Source of the DNA: Vibrio ostreicida
Lineage (GTDB): Bacteria > Pseudomonadota > Gammaproteobacteria > Enterobacterales > Vibrionaceae
Assembly: GCF_013074385.2 (NCBI RefSeq)
Contig: NZ_JABEYA020000006.1
Span: forward strand, 62,001-126,000
Reading direction: 5' to 3'
DNA: 64,000 bases
Shown: positions 16,861-26,540 of the stretch, in pieces
Layout: the number at the start of each line of letters is the position of its first letter
Position numbering within the stretch: the first letter of the stretch is position 1
Notes under the pieces: model-generated
Seen by the model: only the letters and a program-made list of their open reading frames with translations
Databases searched by the model: none
Told to the model about the DNA's origin: nothing
Program-made: the position numbers and the translations under genes

Positions 16861-18912
16861 ATGAATGCCATTCGTAAAGTTTATCAGTACGCAGAACCCA
16901 ATTTAACGCTGGTTGGATGGATGGGGTTTGCCGGGTTCCCGATCTATTACTTAGTGTGGGCGTTTCTGTTCCCCCAACCCTATGAAAACGGGCCACTGCG
17001 CTTCTTTTGTGCGCTATTATTTTTGGTTTTTATTTGTCGTAACCATCTGCCAACGGCATGGCGCAAGTACTTTCCCATCTATTATCAAGTGGCGGTCACG
17101 CTTGGCCTACCGTGTTTCTTCTTCTATATGTTGTTGATGAACCAATGGTCCACCATTTGGGTCATGTCGTTTATGTCGGCGATCTTCCTGCATATATTAT
17201 TGGTTCGGGTGACTTGGGTGATGTTCGCTCAAACCTTTGTTGGCATTAGCTTAGCGATCCTTTTTGCTTGGCTGATGCAGGGGTTTCATTTATCGACCAC
17301 AATCAACTGGACCCATGTGCCGATATTCTTATTCAATTACCTGTTTGTGTATTTATTCTACTTTCGTAATCAAGCTGAGCATGACGCCAAAGTCTCATTG
17401 GCGAAGTCCTTTGGTGCGGGGATTGCCCATGAGATGCGAAACCCGCTGAGTGGCGTGCTGGCCTCGATTGATCTGATGCAGTCTTTGTTGCCCACGCCGA
17501 ACGATGAGCCAGACAACACTCACTATCAACTGAGCGCTGAAGACGTCACACAACTGCGAGCCGTGAGCGATGAAGCAATGAATATTATCCATTCAGGTAA
17601 CGAGACGATCGACCTTCTCCTGACCTCGATTGATGAAAACCGAGTCTCACGTTCAACCTTCAAAAAACAGTCGGCACACACCGTGGTTGGGGACGCCATC
17701 AACAGCTTCAATTATCAGCGTGCGGCCGATAAACAAGCGCTTTCTTTGGACGTACAATCGGATTTCGATTTCTTGGGCAGCGACACCTTATTGAAGTACG
17801 TAATGTACAATTTATTGAAAAACGCATTCCATCACCAAAGCCCAGAAGACTTTCATATTCACGTCACCCTTTGCAGTGATGAGAACGCCAATTACATTGT
17901 GGTGACCGACAATGGCGCCGGCATATCGAGCACGGCAATTCGCCGTATTTTTCAAGACTTTTATACCACCGGTCAATCGGGAAGTTATGGCTTAGGGCTA
18001 CCCTTTTGTCAGAAAGTCATGACCTCGTTTGGCGGGGACATTAAATGCGAATCTCAGTTGGATGAGTGGTCACAGTTTACCATGACGTTCCCCTTGATGG
18101 CGTCAGACACGGTCAGGCAAATCAAAAGTGAGCTGATCAAGCTTAAAACGATCTTGATGGTCAGTGAGCAAAAGATCCTCACCACCAAGATCACCGAAAT
18201 AGCGCGCCTGATGGGGTTTGAGCTGACGGTGCTAGATAGGGCCTCGGCACTCAAGAGAAAGGAATACCAGTTTGAATTTGACTTGATATTCGTCGATTTG
18301 GAGAGCTTAGAGACAAGAGGGAGTTACTTCTTTAAAGTGGCCTCCTTGTTTTCGTTTACCGAAGCGCGCATTGTCTATTTATTTGAACGTTGTGCCATTG
18401 AACGCACACGCCATGCGGCATACGAGCCAGTATGGGTAGAGACACAAGTGTGGTTATTGAATACCAAAGCAACGATCGAACGTTTATTGTTTGATTGCAG
18501 TGAGGTGATGCCCCCGCCACCTATCGAGCCGATCAAGGCCGTCACCCAACGGACGATCATGGTCGTCGATGATAATCAATCCTTGCGCCGCTTTACAGCG
18601 ATGCTCCTCGAAAAACAGCAGGGCTTTCACGTGATTCAAAAGGAAGATGGCCAGCAAGCATTAGACGCCTTAGAGCACCACAAGGTTGACTTGATCCTGA
18701 TGGACATCGAAATGCCAGTGATGGATGGCGTTGAAGCGTCCCGTCGTATTCGACGGTCCAACAAAGCGTACTCGGGCATACCGATCATCGCGCACACTGG
18801 CGACAGCTCGCCGATCACACTCGATAAAATGGGGTCTTCCGGCATGTCTGACTTTATTGTTAAGCCGGCAGACAAGAATCGATTATTGGATAAAATCGCC
18901 CAGTGGATCTAG
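16861..18912 (+). CDS. cqsS: CAI-1 quorum-sensing hybrid sensor kinase CqsS
   Basis: 683 residues, close to the length of V. cholerae CqsS. Six membrane helices (residues ~15-165) form the CAI-1 sensor. A HisKA domain has His190 in FGAGIAHEMRNP, then an ATPase domain (N-box LKNAFHHQ, DNGAGISS, GSYGLGLPFC). The C-terminal receiver has VVDDNQS, Asp615 in LILMDIEMP and a late Lys in IVKPAD. The opening VYQYAEPNLTLVGWMG is the family's signature. CqsS acts as kinase at low cell density and phosphatase when CAI-1 binds, feeding LuxU-LuxO. No cqsA is adjacent. Confidence 0.93.
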   Translation: MNAIRKVYQYAEPNLTLVGWMGFAGFPIYYLVWAFLFPQPYENGPLRFFCALLFLVFICRNHLPTAWRKYFPIYYQVAVTLGLPCFFFYMLLMNQWSTIWVMSFMSAIFLHILLVRVTWVMFAQTFVGISLAILFAWLMQGFHLSTTINWTHVPIFLFNYLFVYLFYFRNQAEHDAKVSLAKSFGAGIAHEMRNPLSGVLASIDLMQSLLPTPNDEPDNTHYQLSAEDVTQLRAVSDEAMNIIHSGNETIDLLLTSIDENRVSRSTFKKQSAHTVVGDAINSFNYQRAADKQALSLDVQSDFDFLGSDTLLKYVMYNLLKNAFHHQSPEDFHIHVTLCSDENANYIVVTDNGAGISSTAIRRIFQDFYTTGQSGSYGLGLPFCQKVMTSFGGDIKCESQLDEWSQFTMTFPLMASDTVRQIKSELIKLKTILMVSEQKILTTKITEIARLMGFELTVLDRASALKRKEYQFEFDLIFVDLESLETRGSYFFKVASLFSFTEARIVYLFERCAIERTRHAAYEPVWVETQVWLLNTKATIERLLFDCSEVMPPPPIEPIKAVTQRTIMVVDDNQSLRRFTAMLLEKQQGFHVIQKEDGQQALDALEHHKVDLILMDIEMPVMDGVEASRRIRRSNKAYSGIPIIAHTGDSSPITLDKMGSSGMSDFIVKPADKNRLLDKIAQWI

Positions 18913-19225
18913 GCCAGCACTCTGGGTTGACGATCATCGGCAAGCCAAGATTGGCCTGAATGTGAGGGTCAATACCGTGAGTCGGCGTTGTATTCATAAT
19001 ATTTATGGCTAGGGGTGGGGGATTCACCCCAGAACTGAATACGCCAGTGTTGAGACTCGCACGCCGCGTCAGGGCGGCCATCAATATTGGAACCGAATCG
19101 ATGTTTTGTCACTTTGACTGCCAATTTAGTGAAAATACCTATCAAATAAGTGCATATGACTAGAGAATAACCACAGGGTTTTTCGTTACAATTTACACTA
19201 ACATTTTCTGTTTAAATTCAGTGCT
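18913..19225 (+). other. Intergenic region before the large effector gene
   Basis: 313 bp with no gene. The final 60 bp are AT-rich and probably carry the promoter of the effector at 19226. No clear terminator for cqsS is visible. Confidence 0.4.
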
Positions 19226-22200
19226 ATGACTACCATTACTTCAAAAAAACGCCGAGTCGTGCAAGCGGGTTACGCCCCGATTGTTGAAGATGTACCGGTT
19301 TCTCGTTCCTCGTGTGCGGTTGAGCACTCCGAAAAGGAACCCAAGTTGGCTTACTCAATTGAGTTTGCCTGTTCTGAATCGGTGTTTAAACAGGGCGTGG
19401 AGCCGTACCTTGATATTCGCCTCAAATCCACGCTTGAAGAGTCGGCCATTAAGCAATGGTCTTCCCGTTCAGTCAAACATTCGACGCACTACACCTGCTC
19501 GGTTGAACAACAACAAAGCAAACAGCTATTGGTCAGCGCGTATCCCAACAGCTTGATTCCTTTTGGGCTCGACAATGTCCAGCCGCATCCAAAAGATGAC
19601 GTCACCATCGAAGAAGCCTTTATTCCCATTCGCCCAGCGATTCAGGTCGGTGAACAGCTAGGCCTGCCGACGCAGGGTTTTGTGTACCACTTTCTTGATG
19701 GTCAAATGCTGAGTGAATACCAGTTTGGTGGTGGCCGTGATTATCATTTCCTGCGCACCGAAAGCGTGCCAGGGGCCATGAACCCAACCCCAGATAACTC
19801 CCGCGCTACCGAATTCATTCTGGCCTTATGGAAACGGGGCGGTGAAGTCGTGCAAGACCAGTACCTGTTTTTTAGCCGCAAAGAAATGGACGATAACGCC
19901 ATGGCGCTGGTGGATGGGGCTTTCCTTGAAGAGCACGGCGTTAAGCTCGATATGGCGGAGTTGGTGCCATTGAGCGAAGGCAACCCGAGCCGTAAAAATC
20001 ACACCGTTGTTGAGGGTGATACCCTCGCTGACATTGCCGAGACGAACAGTCTCACCCTTGAAGAATTAACCGATTTCAACCCTTTTTGGCGCAACCAAGA
20101 TGCCTTGCTGCAAGCGGGCGATAAACTCTACCTTGAGCCGGTCAGCGTGTATAACCATGGTGTGGATGTCAGTTATCCGACCAACACATCGATGATATTC
20201 GAGAAAGTGCTGTCCTTGGGTGAGATCAGCACCAAACCCGCTTTTCCTGTGGTGAAAGTGGCCGAATCCGAGATCGCCGGTTTTGCGGCGATAGCGCCAG
20301 TGCGATATGCCGTTGACGCAGTGATACCGGAAAGCCTCCTCAAGCCTGTGCTTGAAGGCATGCACCCCATCGATGACGACAGCCGATTTCCCGGTGGGAT
20401 ATTCAAGTCTGAAGAGGTTCCCTACACCCTGCGCCAGTTGCGAGACGGCTGGCTCTATACCCTCCATCAAGACCCAGACAATGATCAATGGCAACTGCAT
20501 GAGTATCAGGTACAGGGGGGTGAATTTTATCGCTTCAAAGGCGACGACGCCGCGGTGCGACGTGAGGCGAAGCCCGAGCCGGTCCAATCGTATGTGATGA
20601 CCCGCACCGATTGCCCCTATTACGTGGGGTACGCTAGCCAGCGTTGGACTCAACGTGTGGTCGATTATTACCTGCACACCGAACAGGCTCGACAAGATTG
20701 GCTCAGAGAAATCAACGTCGGGGTCCATCGTACCCATATTGACGAGATAGAAACTCTGGTGGCCGATATCGGTGATGATAAAGACTTGAACGTCTTTAAT
20801 TGGAGCTCTGCTATCACGGATTTGGACGAAGACGATGAGTTTAGCTTGATGTCTCGCCTGATCTCACGCAACAAGAAAAGCTATCAGTATCAGGTGCCAA
20901 GCCATGCGCCGCACGCCATGGTGGTACTCGATGACCCAATGGCCGACCTGAACGATTTGTATCTACGTTTAGCGCGCTCGGTTTTGCCGACCGTGTTGGA
21001 TGAGGAAACCCTACGCAAAAGCGTGGTGGCGCAAGCCGTCCGCGCTTTGGTCAGAATCTCGCTGCCGCCGGAGAGCGTCAAGGCCATCGAGCCAAAAGAC
21101 TGGGTTGACGTTGACCAAGACATCGATACGTGTTTGGAATATCAGTATCTTCTACCTCGGAAGGATGAACTTCATACCCCTACAGGAGCGCATTTTCGGG
21201 CTAAAGCAAAACCCATCTTTGATGAGTACCCCAAGGCGATGGCACGCCTTGAGGCTAGGGGTATCGATCCGAGCATGCTGGAAAAACGCTTCGATGAATA
21301 TATTGAGCGGCGCAAGGCTCACCAACAGGTGAAATGGCCGGAGTTAGATGCGTTCTACAAGCAACACCTTGAGACTCAGGCTAACGCTAATATAGCCGTT
21401 CAGCGAGATTTACCGATATTGGTGTCCGCGCTCAAAACCTTAGGCAACGATCCGCGTCATTTGGGGCTAGATATTGGCGAGCACGACCATCAATATACGC
21501 TCAGTACTTTGATGAACTGTATTCTGCATGTGTTTGATCTCGGCGCCTCAGCCTGCTCAAACGATGAGGAGGATGAGGGTGAGGGCGAGAGCAAGGGGAA
21601 AAACCTCAATAAAAGAATTGAAGAGCTGTTAACCAACCCAGATAACCTCGCCGGCGTGGCCTCAAACTATTTCTCAAGTAAGGTTTACGCCAAAGTTGAG
21701 GATTTGGTCGCCTCGATTGATCTGGGCGAGTTGGGCCAAAATAACGCCATTCCGCTGGGTGGCTTTCTGGCGGCCTTTAATGATGTGGTGGGCTTTAATG
21801 ACCCCAACTCGGCACTGTTTACCGCAACCAAAACGCTGCTGGTGCCCGTGGAAGAGATCGTCAATAATGCCAAAGCGGCGGTCGCCGTTAAGGGCGATAA
21901 AGCAATTGATGCCATGCAGTTAATGCGTTTCAAATTGGTCAATCGCTTGGCAAACGTGCCAGGGCTCACGGCGCGCCGCAATATGGCAATGTCACTATGG
22001 GGTCAAGTACAGGCGAGTGGTGGTAAGCTGTCGCTTGAGGATGAGTTTCCAGAGCGCGAGAAAGGAACCAGTCAAAAATATCACAAGCTACTTAAAAGCG
22101 CGTTTGAAGCGCAAAAAGCCCTGAAGGCTGAAACCAAAGGGTCCAAAGAGTATCAGCGCAAGAATGATGTCCTCAAAAATCTGAATAAAAAGGTGGCCCA

Positions 22201-23521
22201 TTTTGTTGGGAATACCCCAAAATTATTTAGGGGCTATCAAGATAGCCAGATGAACAAGCATGTTTTTTCAGATAAAGTGAACGATCTATCAAAAAAATGG
22301 GACGTTGTGGGCGGGATGGATATTGTGGTGTCAACCTTAAGTGTCATCAATGTTCTCGTTCAGATTTCCGCCCTGCAAAAAGCGGTGGCGGACGCACCCT
22401 ACCCAGATACCCGCCGCATTAAAATGACCGTCAGCTACAGTGCCGTGTGGATGGTCAATATCATCGGTGCCCAGGTGCGTGGTATGGCGTTTAGGAAGCT
22501 TCCGACAACCAGTAGATTCCTTGCCCATTCTTTAGATGATATTAAAGTCAAGCCAGGAAAAGAATTTACTAAGTCCAATACACTCCATGCCGAAAAATTT
22601 ATTGCCCGCTCGATACTTGCTGGGGCCGCGGGGGTCATTGCTGCTGGTCTGGAAGGCTGGCAGATAATTGAAGATTATAATGCGTCCAATGATCGTCTCG
22701 AAAAAGCGTTGATTATTCTTAAAGGAGGCGCCTTAGTCGGTCAAGGGAGCAATTGGGGCTTTGTGGCGTTTCAGGCCCTACGATCTCGTTACCTTGGGTT
22801 GGCCATTGGCAGGTCGATGGCCGGATGGGCGATGTCTTTCAATATATGGGGCGCGGCCTTGTATTTGGTGGTAACCTTTCTAATTTCGTTGACTCAGAAA
22901 ACCCCGCTGGAAACTTGGCTATTAAACTGTGTTTGGGGCAAAGAGCCGGATCCCGATTTAAGCGCTGAAGAGGAGTTTTTCAAGTTGTATCGGCTGATCA
23001 ACCAGCCTTCCGTACAAAGCCAGTTGTTAAAACGTAAGATGATGCCGCTAAGTTCATTCTCGGCGACATCAACCGAGGTCTTCATTGACCAGTCGATCAC
23101 GATTACGCTGCCCAATACTTATGAGTACGATAAAATTGCTATGACCTGTTTTATCGATTCACGCGGGCGAGAGCGCGAGGTCCTCAGTGCTCAAGATTGG
23201 GCTCGGGGTGTATGGTCGAAAGACAGTGAAGAATCGACCACGTATTATTTCAAACTGACACTGCCCCGAACGCTGCGCCATATTGTGACTTATCATGAAC
23301 GCTCAGAGCCGCCTCAGATCAACCTGATTGTGCTTAAAGATCTCGATAGCCCGTACCAAGACGATCCGGAGCAATTTAGCAGCACCATTTACCAGTCTAA
23401 GCTTCAGGCGGGTTTTAATCAAAACAAAGCTATGGTAATACTGGATGCCATCCCATTGAATCATAAACCGATTATGTTAGAGGTCCCCAAGTATGAAAAA
23501 ACCGACAGTCCCGCTACCTGA
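19226..23521 (+). CDS. VasX-like type VI secretion effector with LysM module
   Basis: 1431 residues. A LysM-like module lies at ~256-302 (HTVVEGDTLADIAETNSL ... LQAGDKLYLEP). It is followed from ~357 by a VasX N-terminal-type domain (PVRYAVDAV, LRQLRDGWLYTLHQ, SYVMTRTDCPYYVGYASQ). After a long helical middle come hydrophobic segments at ~1031-1050, ~1130-1146 and ~1198-1222, then a ~200-residue soluble tail. VasX-class effectors are delivered by the type VI system and permeabilise target inner membranes. The LysM could hold it at peptidoglycan. It overlaps its first downstream gene by 29 bp, typical of effector-immunity pairs. No VgrG, Hcp or PAAR is nearby. Confidence 0.75.
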   Translation: MTTITSKKRRVVQAGYAPIVEDVPVSRSSCAVEHSEKEPKLAYSIEFACSESVFKQGVEPYLDIRLKSTLEESAIKQWSSRSVKHSTHYTCSVEQQQSKQLLVSAYPNSLIPFGLDNVQPHPKDDVTIEEAFIPIRPAIQVGEQLGLPTQGFVYHFLDGQMLSEYQFGGGRDYHFLRTESVPGAMNPTPDNSRATEFILALWKRGGEVVQDQYLFFSRKEMDDNAMALVDGAFLEEHGVKLDMAELVPLSEGNPSRKNHTVVEGDTLADIAETNSLTLEELTDFNPFWRNQDALLQAGDKLYLEPVSVYNHGVDVSYPTNTSMIFEKVLSLGEISTKPAFPVVKVAESEIAGFAAIAPVRYAVDAVIPESLLKPVLEGMHPIDDDSRFPGGIFKSEEVPYTLRQLRDGWLYTLHQDPDNDQWQLHEYQVQGGEFYRFKGDDAAVRREAKPEPVQSYVMTRTDCPYYVGYASQRWTQRVVDYYLHTEQARQDWLREINVGVHRTHIDEIETLVADIGDDKDLNVFNWSSAITDLDEDDEFSLMSRLISRNKKSYQYQVPSHAPHAMVVLDDPMADLNDLYLRLARSVLPTVLDEETLRKSVVAQAVRALVRISLPPESVKAIEPKDWVDVDQDIDTCLEYQYLLPRKDELHTPTGAHFRAKAKPIFDEYPKAMARLEARGIDPSMLEKRFDEYIERRKAHQQVKWPELDAFYKQHLETQANANIAVQRDLPILVSALKTLGNDPRHLGLDIGEHDHQYTLSTLMNCILHVFDLGASACSNDEEDEGEGESKGKNLNKRIEELLTNPDNLAGVASNYFSSKVYAKVEDLVASIDLGELGQNNAIPLGGFLAAFNDVVGFNDPNSALFTATKTLLVPVEEIVNNAKAAVAVKGDKAIDAMQLMRFKLVNRLANVPGLTARRNMAMSLWGQVQASGGKLSLEDEFPEREKGTSQKYHKLLKSAFEAQKALKAETKGSKEYQRKNDVLKNLNKKVAHFVGNTPKLFRGYQDSQMNKHVFSDKVNDLSKKWDVVGGMDIVVSTLSVINVLVQISALQKAVADAPYPDTRRIKMTVSYSAVWMVNIIGAQVRGMAFRKLPTTSRFLAHSLDDIKVKPGKEFTKSNTLHAEKFIARSILAGAAGVIAAGLEGWQIIEDYNASNDRLEKALIILKGGALVGQGSNWGFVAFQALRSRYLGLAIGRSMAGWAMSFNIWGAALYLVVTFLISLTQKTPLETWLLNCVWGKEPDPDLSAEEEFFKLYRLINQPSVQSQLLKRKMMPLSSFSATSTEVFIDQSITITLPNTYEYDKIAMTCFIDSRGREREVLSAQDWARGVWSKDSEESTTYYFKLTLPRTLRHIVTYHERSEPPQINLIVLKDLDSPYQDDPEQFSSTIYQSKLQAGFNQNKAMVILDAIPLNHKPIMLEVPKYEKTDSPAT

Positions 23522-24275
23522 GCTCACGCCAGAGTATCAACAGCGCGCCAGACAAGAAGTCGAGGACGCAAAGGTCCTCTATCAATTTACGTTGATCAAA
23601 GAGCCATTTTTTGATTACGGCGCAGCGATTCCCACGTGGATTGGAGCGGGGTTATTATTTTGGTTTGCCTCCTTGGGAGGCTGGATTGAGATGTCTATTG
23701 TGATTGTGCTTGTTGGGTTCAGCGGTTGGTACCTCTTTTACACTATGAACCCTAAGGTTGAACAGGTGGTCACGCTCACGGAAAAAGGCATTATTGTCAG
23801 TCAGTTGGAGATGGTACCGGAGATGTGCTACACCGTGGTGCGCTACTCGGCTTATTTTACCATTGGGGTGTCCTTAGTGGCCTTGCTGGTGATAGGGCCG
23901 ATGGCTTTTGCGGGGGCAGGCGCCGGTGCCTTGATGGCGTTTAAGATGACGGGGGTGGTGAAGCGGCCTAAGGTAGAGATTCAGCCTCTTGTTGAAGGAA
24001 TTGTCTATAAAGAGGAGAAAGGTAGGGTGCAATTTAAGCATGGCTTACATTGCTGTTATTTGTATATTGATCTTGAACCCTATGGTTTAGACGATGAGAC
24101 CTTCAACAAAGTGCAAGAGCTTCACGATGTATGCTACCACGCCGACTCGGATACTCAGCGTCAGTTTATCAAAGCGGTTCATCAGGTGATAAAAACTCGG
24201 GAAGTTGAGCCGCTATGGTTGACCGCACGCAATCAAAAACGTAAGCAAAAGGGTCAAGACAGTGAATCGGCATAG
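23493..24275 (+). CDS. Probable immunity membrane protein, copy 1
   Basis: 260 residues. After a charged start (PELTPEYQQRARQEVEDAK) come two helix pairs, near residues 43-75 and 112-152 (IGVSLVALLVIGPMAFAG), then a soluble tail. The start overlaps the effector by 29 bp. Inner-membrane immunity proteins guard VasX-type producers from their own toxin; that role is inferred from position and topology. Residues 1-170 are nearly identical to copy 2; the tails differ. Confidence 0.7.
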   Translation: MKKPTVPLPELTPEYQQRARQEVEDAKVLYQFTLIKEPFFDYGAAIPTWIGAGLLFWFASLGGWIEMSIVIVLVGFSGWYLFYTMNPKVEQVVTLTEKGIIVSQLEMVPEMCYTVVRYSAYFTIGVSLVALLVIGPMAFAGAGAGALMAFKMTGVVKRPKVEIQPLVEGIVYKEEKGRVQFKHGLHCCYLYIDLEPYGLDDETFNKVQELHDVCYHADSDTQRQFIKAVHQVIKTREVEPLWLTARNQKRKQKGQDSESA

Positions 24276-24295
24276 TGTAGAGGCCCCTTAAGAGT

Positions 24296-25027
24296 ATGAC
24301 CGACACATTAACACCGCTACCTGAGCTCACACCAGAGTATCAACAGCGCGCCAGACAAGAAGTCGAGGACGCAAAGGTCCTCTATCAATTTACGTTGATC
24401 AAAGAGCCATTTTTTAATTACGGCGCAGCGATTCCCGCGTGGATTGGAGCGGGGTTATTATTTTGGTTTGCCTCCTTGGGAGGCTGGATTGAGATGTCTA
24501 TTGTGATTGTGCTTGTTGGGTTCAGCGGTTGGTTCCTCTTTTTTACCATGAACCCCAAGGTTGAGCAGGTGGTCACGCTCACGGAAAAAGGCATAATTGT
24601 CAGTAACTTGGAGATGGTACCGGAGATGTGCTACACCGTGGTGCGCTACTCGGCTTATTTTACCATTGGGGTGTCCTTGGTGGCCCTGCTGGTGATAGGG
24701 CCGATGGCTTTTGCGGGGGCAGGCGCCGGTGCCTTGATGGCGTTTAAGATGACGGGGGTGGTGAAGCGGCCTAAGGTAGAGATTCACCCTTTTATTGAGG
24801 GAATGCTCTATTTGGAAGACAAAGGCGAGTTACGTTTTAAACACGGTTTAACTTCTTATTTTTTATTTATGCATCTTAGACCTTACGGTTTAGATGATGA
24901 CGCCTACAATGAAATGCAAGTCCTCCATGATGTTGTTTACCACGCTGATAGTGATACCCAACGTGATTTTATGAAAGCAGTCAATCAGGTGGTCAAAACC
25001 GAAGAGATTGAGACGGTGTACCCGTGA
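24296..25027 (+). CDS. Probable immunity membrane protein, copy 2
   Basis: 243 residues (MTDTLTPLPELTPEYQQRA). It is almost identical to copy 1 through the membrane region, with a diverged ~70-residue tail. The near-identity at DNA level (24315-24780 against 23515-23980) points to a recent tandem duplication or ongoing gene conversion. It lies 20 bp after copy 1. Confidence 0.7.
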   Translation: MTDTLTPLPELTPEYQQRARQEVEDAKVLYQFTLIKEPFFNYGAAIPAWIGAGLLFWFASLGGWIEMSIVIVLVGFSGWFLFFTMNPKVEQVVTLTEKGIIVSNLEMVPEMCYTVVRYSAYFTIGVSLVALLVIGPMAFAGAGAGALMAFKMTGVVKRPKVEIHPFIEGMLYLEDKGELRFKHGLTSYFLFMHLRPYGLDDDAYNEMQVLHDVVYHADSDTQRDFMKAVNQVVKTEEIETVYP

Positions 25028-25050
25028 TATGTTAGAGGCCCCTTAAGAGT

Positions 25051-25104
25051 ATGACCGACACATTAACGCCGCTACCTGAGCTCACGCCAGAGTATAATAA
25101 GTAA
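25051..25104 (+). pseudogene. Truncated fourth immunity-gene copy
   Basis: The leader GAGGCCCCTTAAGAGT and the first 15 codons (MTDTLTPLPELTPEY) of copy 2 are repeated, then the frame ends at TAA (25102-25104). It is a leftover from unequal crossing-over in the array, and shows that copy number in this array has changed before. Confidence 0.8.
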
Positions 25105-25152
25105 GAAACATCCTATTGAATCGTAGTATTTTTATATGAAGAGTCCTCCGTT

Positions 25153-25893
25153 ATGACAGACACGTTAGCAGAATTGCCCGAGTTAACCCAAGAGTATCAA
25201 CAGCAAGCCGAGCAAGCGGTCAAGGACGCCAAGGTCCTTGATGAGTTTGAACTGGTCAAGGCGCCCTTACCCAGCAAGTTTATGCCCATCCTTTGGTTAG
25301 TGGCCAGCGCCCTTGGTGTGTGGTTCGGCATGTCATTGCCCTCGTTTGGGTTGTTTGGTGTACTGGTTTTAATCGGCGCTACGGGGGCGTACCTATATCA
25401 GGCCAGAAACGTCAAGATCCGTCAGACCGCCACACTGACGGAAAAAGGCATGATTGTGACCAATGTAGAACAGGTGCCGGAGCGCTGCTATACCGCGCTG
25501 CGCTACTTTGGCTATTTTGTTATTGCGATGTCTTTGGTGGGTTTGAGTGTCATTGGACCATTGTCTCTGGTGGGTGCAGGCGTGGGAGCGGGGGTATTAT
25601 TGGTCACGTATAAGATGGCTGGGGTGGTTAAGGCGCCGAAAATAAAAGTCACCCCGCTGAAGCAAAACGTGGAGTATTGCGAGATTGAAAAGAAGGAGAC
25701 GTTTAAAAATGGGGTCTCGAGTTATTTTTTGCTGCCGTATGACTATACCACTGAGCGAGCGTATGACAGCGCATTTTCTCTTCACATCTATTTTTACACT
25801 GCTGCCTTTGATGCCCCTGCGGAGCATCACCAGACGTTCATCAAAGCAGTGAATCAAATGGTGACATTTAAAGAGTACGGGCCCGTCGATTAA
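25153..25893 (+). CDS. Probable immunity membrane protein, copy 3 (diverged)
   Basis: 246 residues (MTDTLAELPELTQEYQQQA), same topology as copies 1 and 2 but clearly diverged throughout, so it is older. Shared landmarks are the TLTEKGMIVTNVEQVPERCY block and the VIGPLSLVGAG helix. Such orphan copies may give immunity to related effectors of other strains. Confidence 0.7.
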   Translation: MTDTLAELPELTQEYQQQAEQAVKDAKVLDEFELVKAPLPSKFMPILWLVASALGVWFGMSLPSFGLFGVLVLIGATGAYLYQARNVKIRQTATLTEKGMIVTNVEQVPERCYTALRYFGYFVIAMSLVGLSVIGPLSLVGAGVGAGVLLVTYKMAGVVKAPKIKVTPLKQNVEYCEIEKKETFKNGVSSYFLLPYDYTTERAYDSAFSLHIYFYTAAFDAPAEHHQTFIKAVNQMVTFKEYGPVD

Positions 25894-26484
25894 TGGCGAC
25901 ATAAATGATCGGCTATTGGTCATGACGATAGTGAGACAGTCAGTGGGAGCGGGGATGATCCCAGATGGGTTCATCCTCGTTAAATTAGACAATGAGGATA
26001 TGAAGCCTCCGTCATAATGAAAGACATCCTCTTGCCAGAATGGCATGTGTCGAGATAGACGCGCTGAGTTTTACCGTATATTTCATAATACTTCACGTAT
26101 GTTCTGCGAGCGCTGAGCCACGGTTCATTCCTTTACTTTCGGGTCGGTGGATCATTACTTTTGTTAGGATATTCATTGTCTCAGACGGGGGCTTTTTTCA
26201 GGAGATTTCGTCAATACTCCCGTGATGAACGCCATGGCAAACCCTTAGGTCAGGGGTCGATGCTTGAACTCACCATTGATAAAGGAAAGAGAGCATTGAC
26301 CTTGTCATCTGCGGGTAAAATTGAAGCGGAAGATCACGCCAGCTTGGCGCCGTTAAAAGACGTCATCACCGCACTTCTCGTTGATTTTACATTACAGTCA
26401 GCGCTATGACGGATTCCTGCGAGCGGTGACACAAGGCCAAAAACTCAGGTATGGCAACGGTTTTTTACTCACAACTTGTTTAAA
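25894..26484 (+). other. Intergenic stretch with a possible 3' gene remnant
   Basis: No intact gene. A frame ending at 26409 (from about 26219, YSRDERHGKPLGQGSMLEL and on) has coding-like composition over ~60 codons without a credible start, so it may be the end of a lost gene. Nothing else recognisable. Confidence 0.25.
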
Positions 26485-26518
26485 ACAATAATGCGCCGCT
26501 GGGCGCATTATTGTTGCC
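26485..26518 (-). terminator. Rho-independent terminator of the PstS-like gene
   Basis: A perfect 13-bp stem (ACAATAATGCGCC / GGCGCATTATTGT) with a 4-base loop lies 27 bp after the stop of the minus-strand gene and is followed on that strand by TTTTAA. Confidence 0.8.
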
Positions 26519-26540
26519 GAAAGGACTGGGGGAACTAGGG

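Noticed and set aside
16682..16864. A 60-codon gene before cqsS
   Set aside because: No ribosome-binding site; it runs into the cqsS start and has no coding character.
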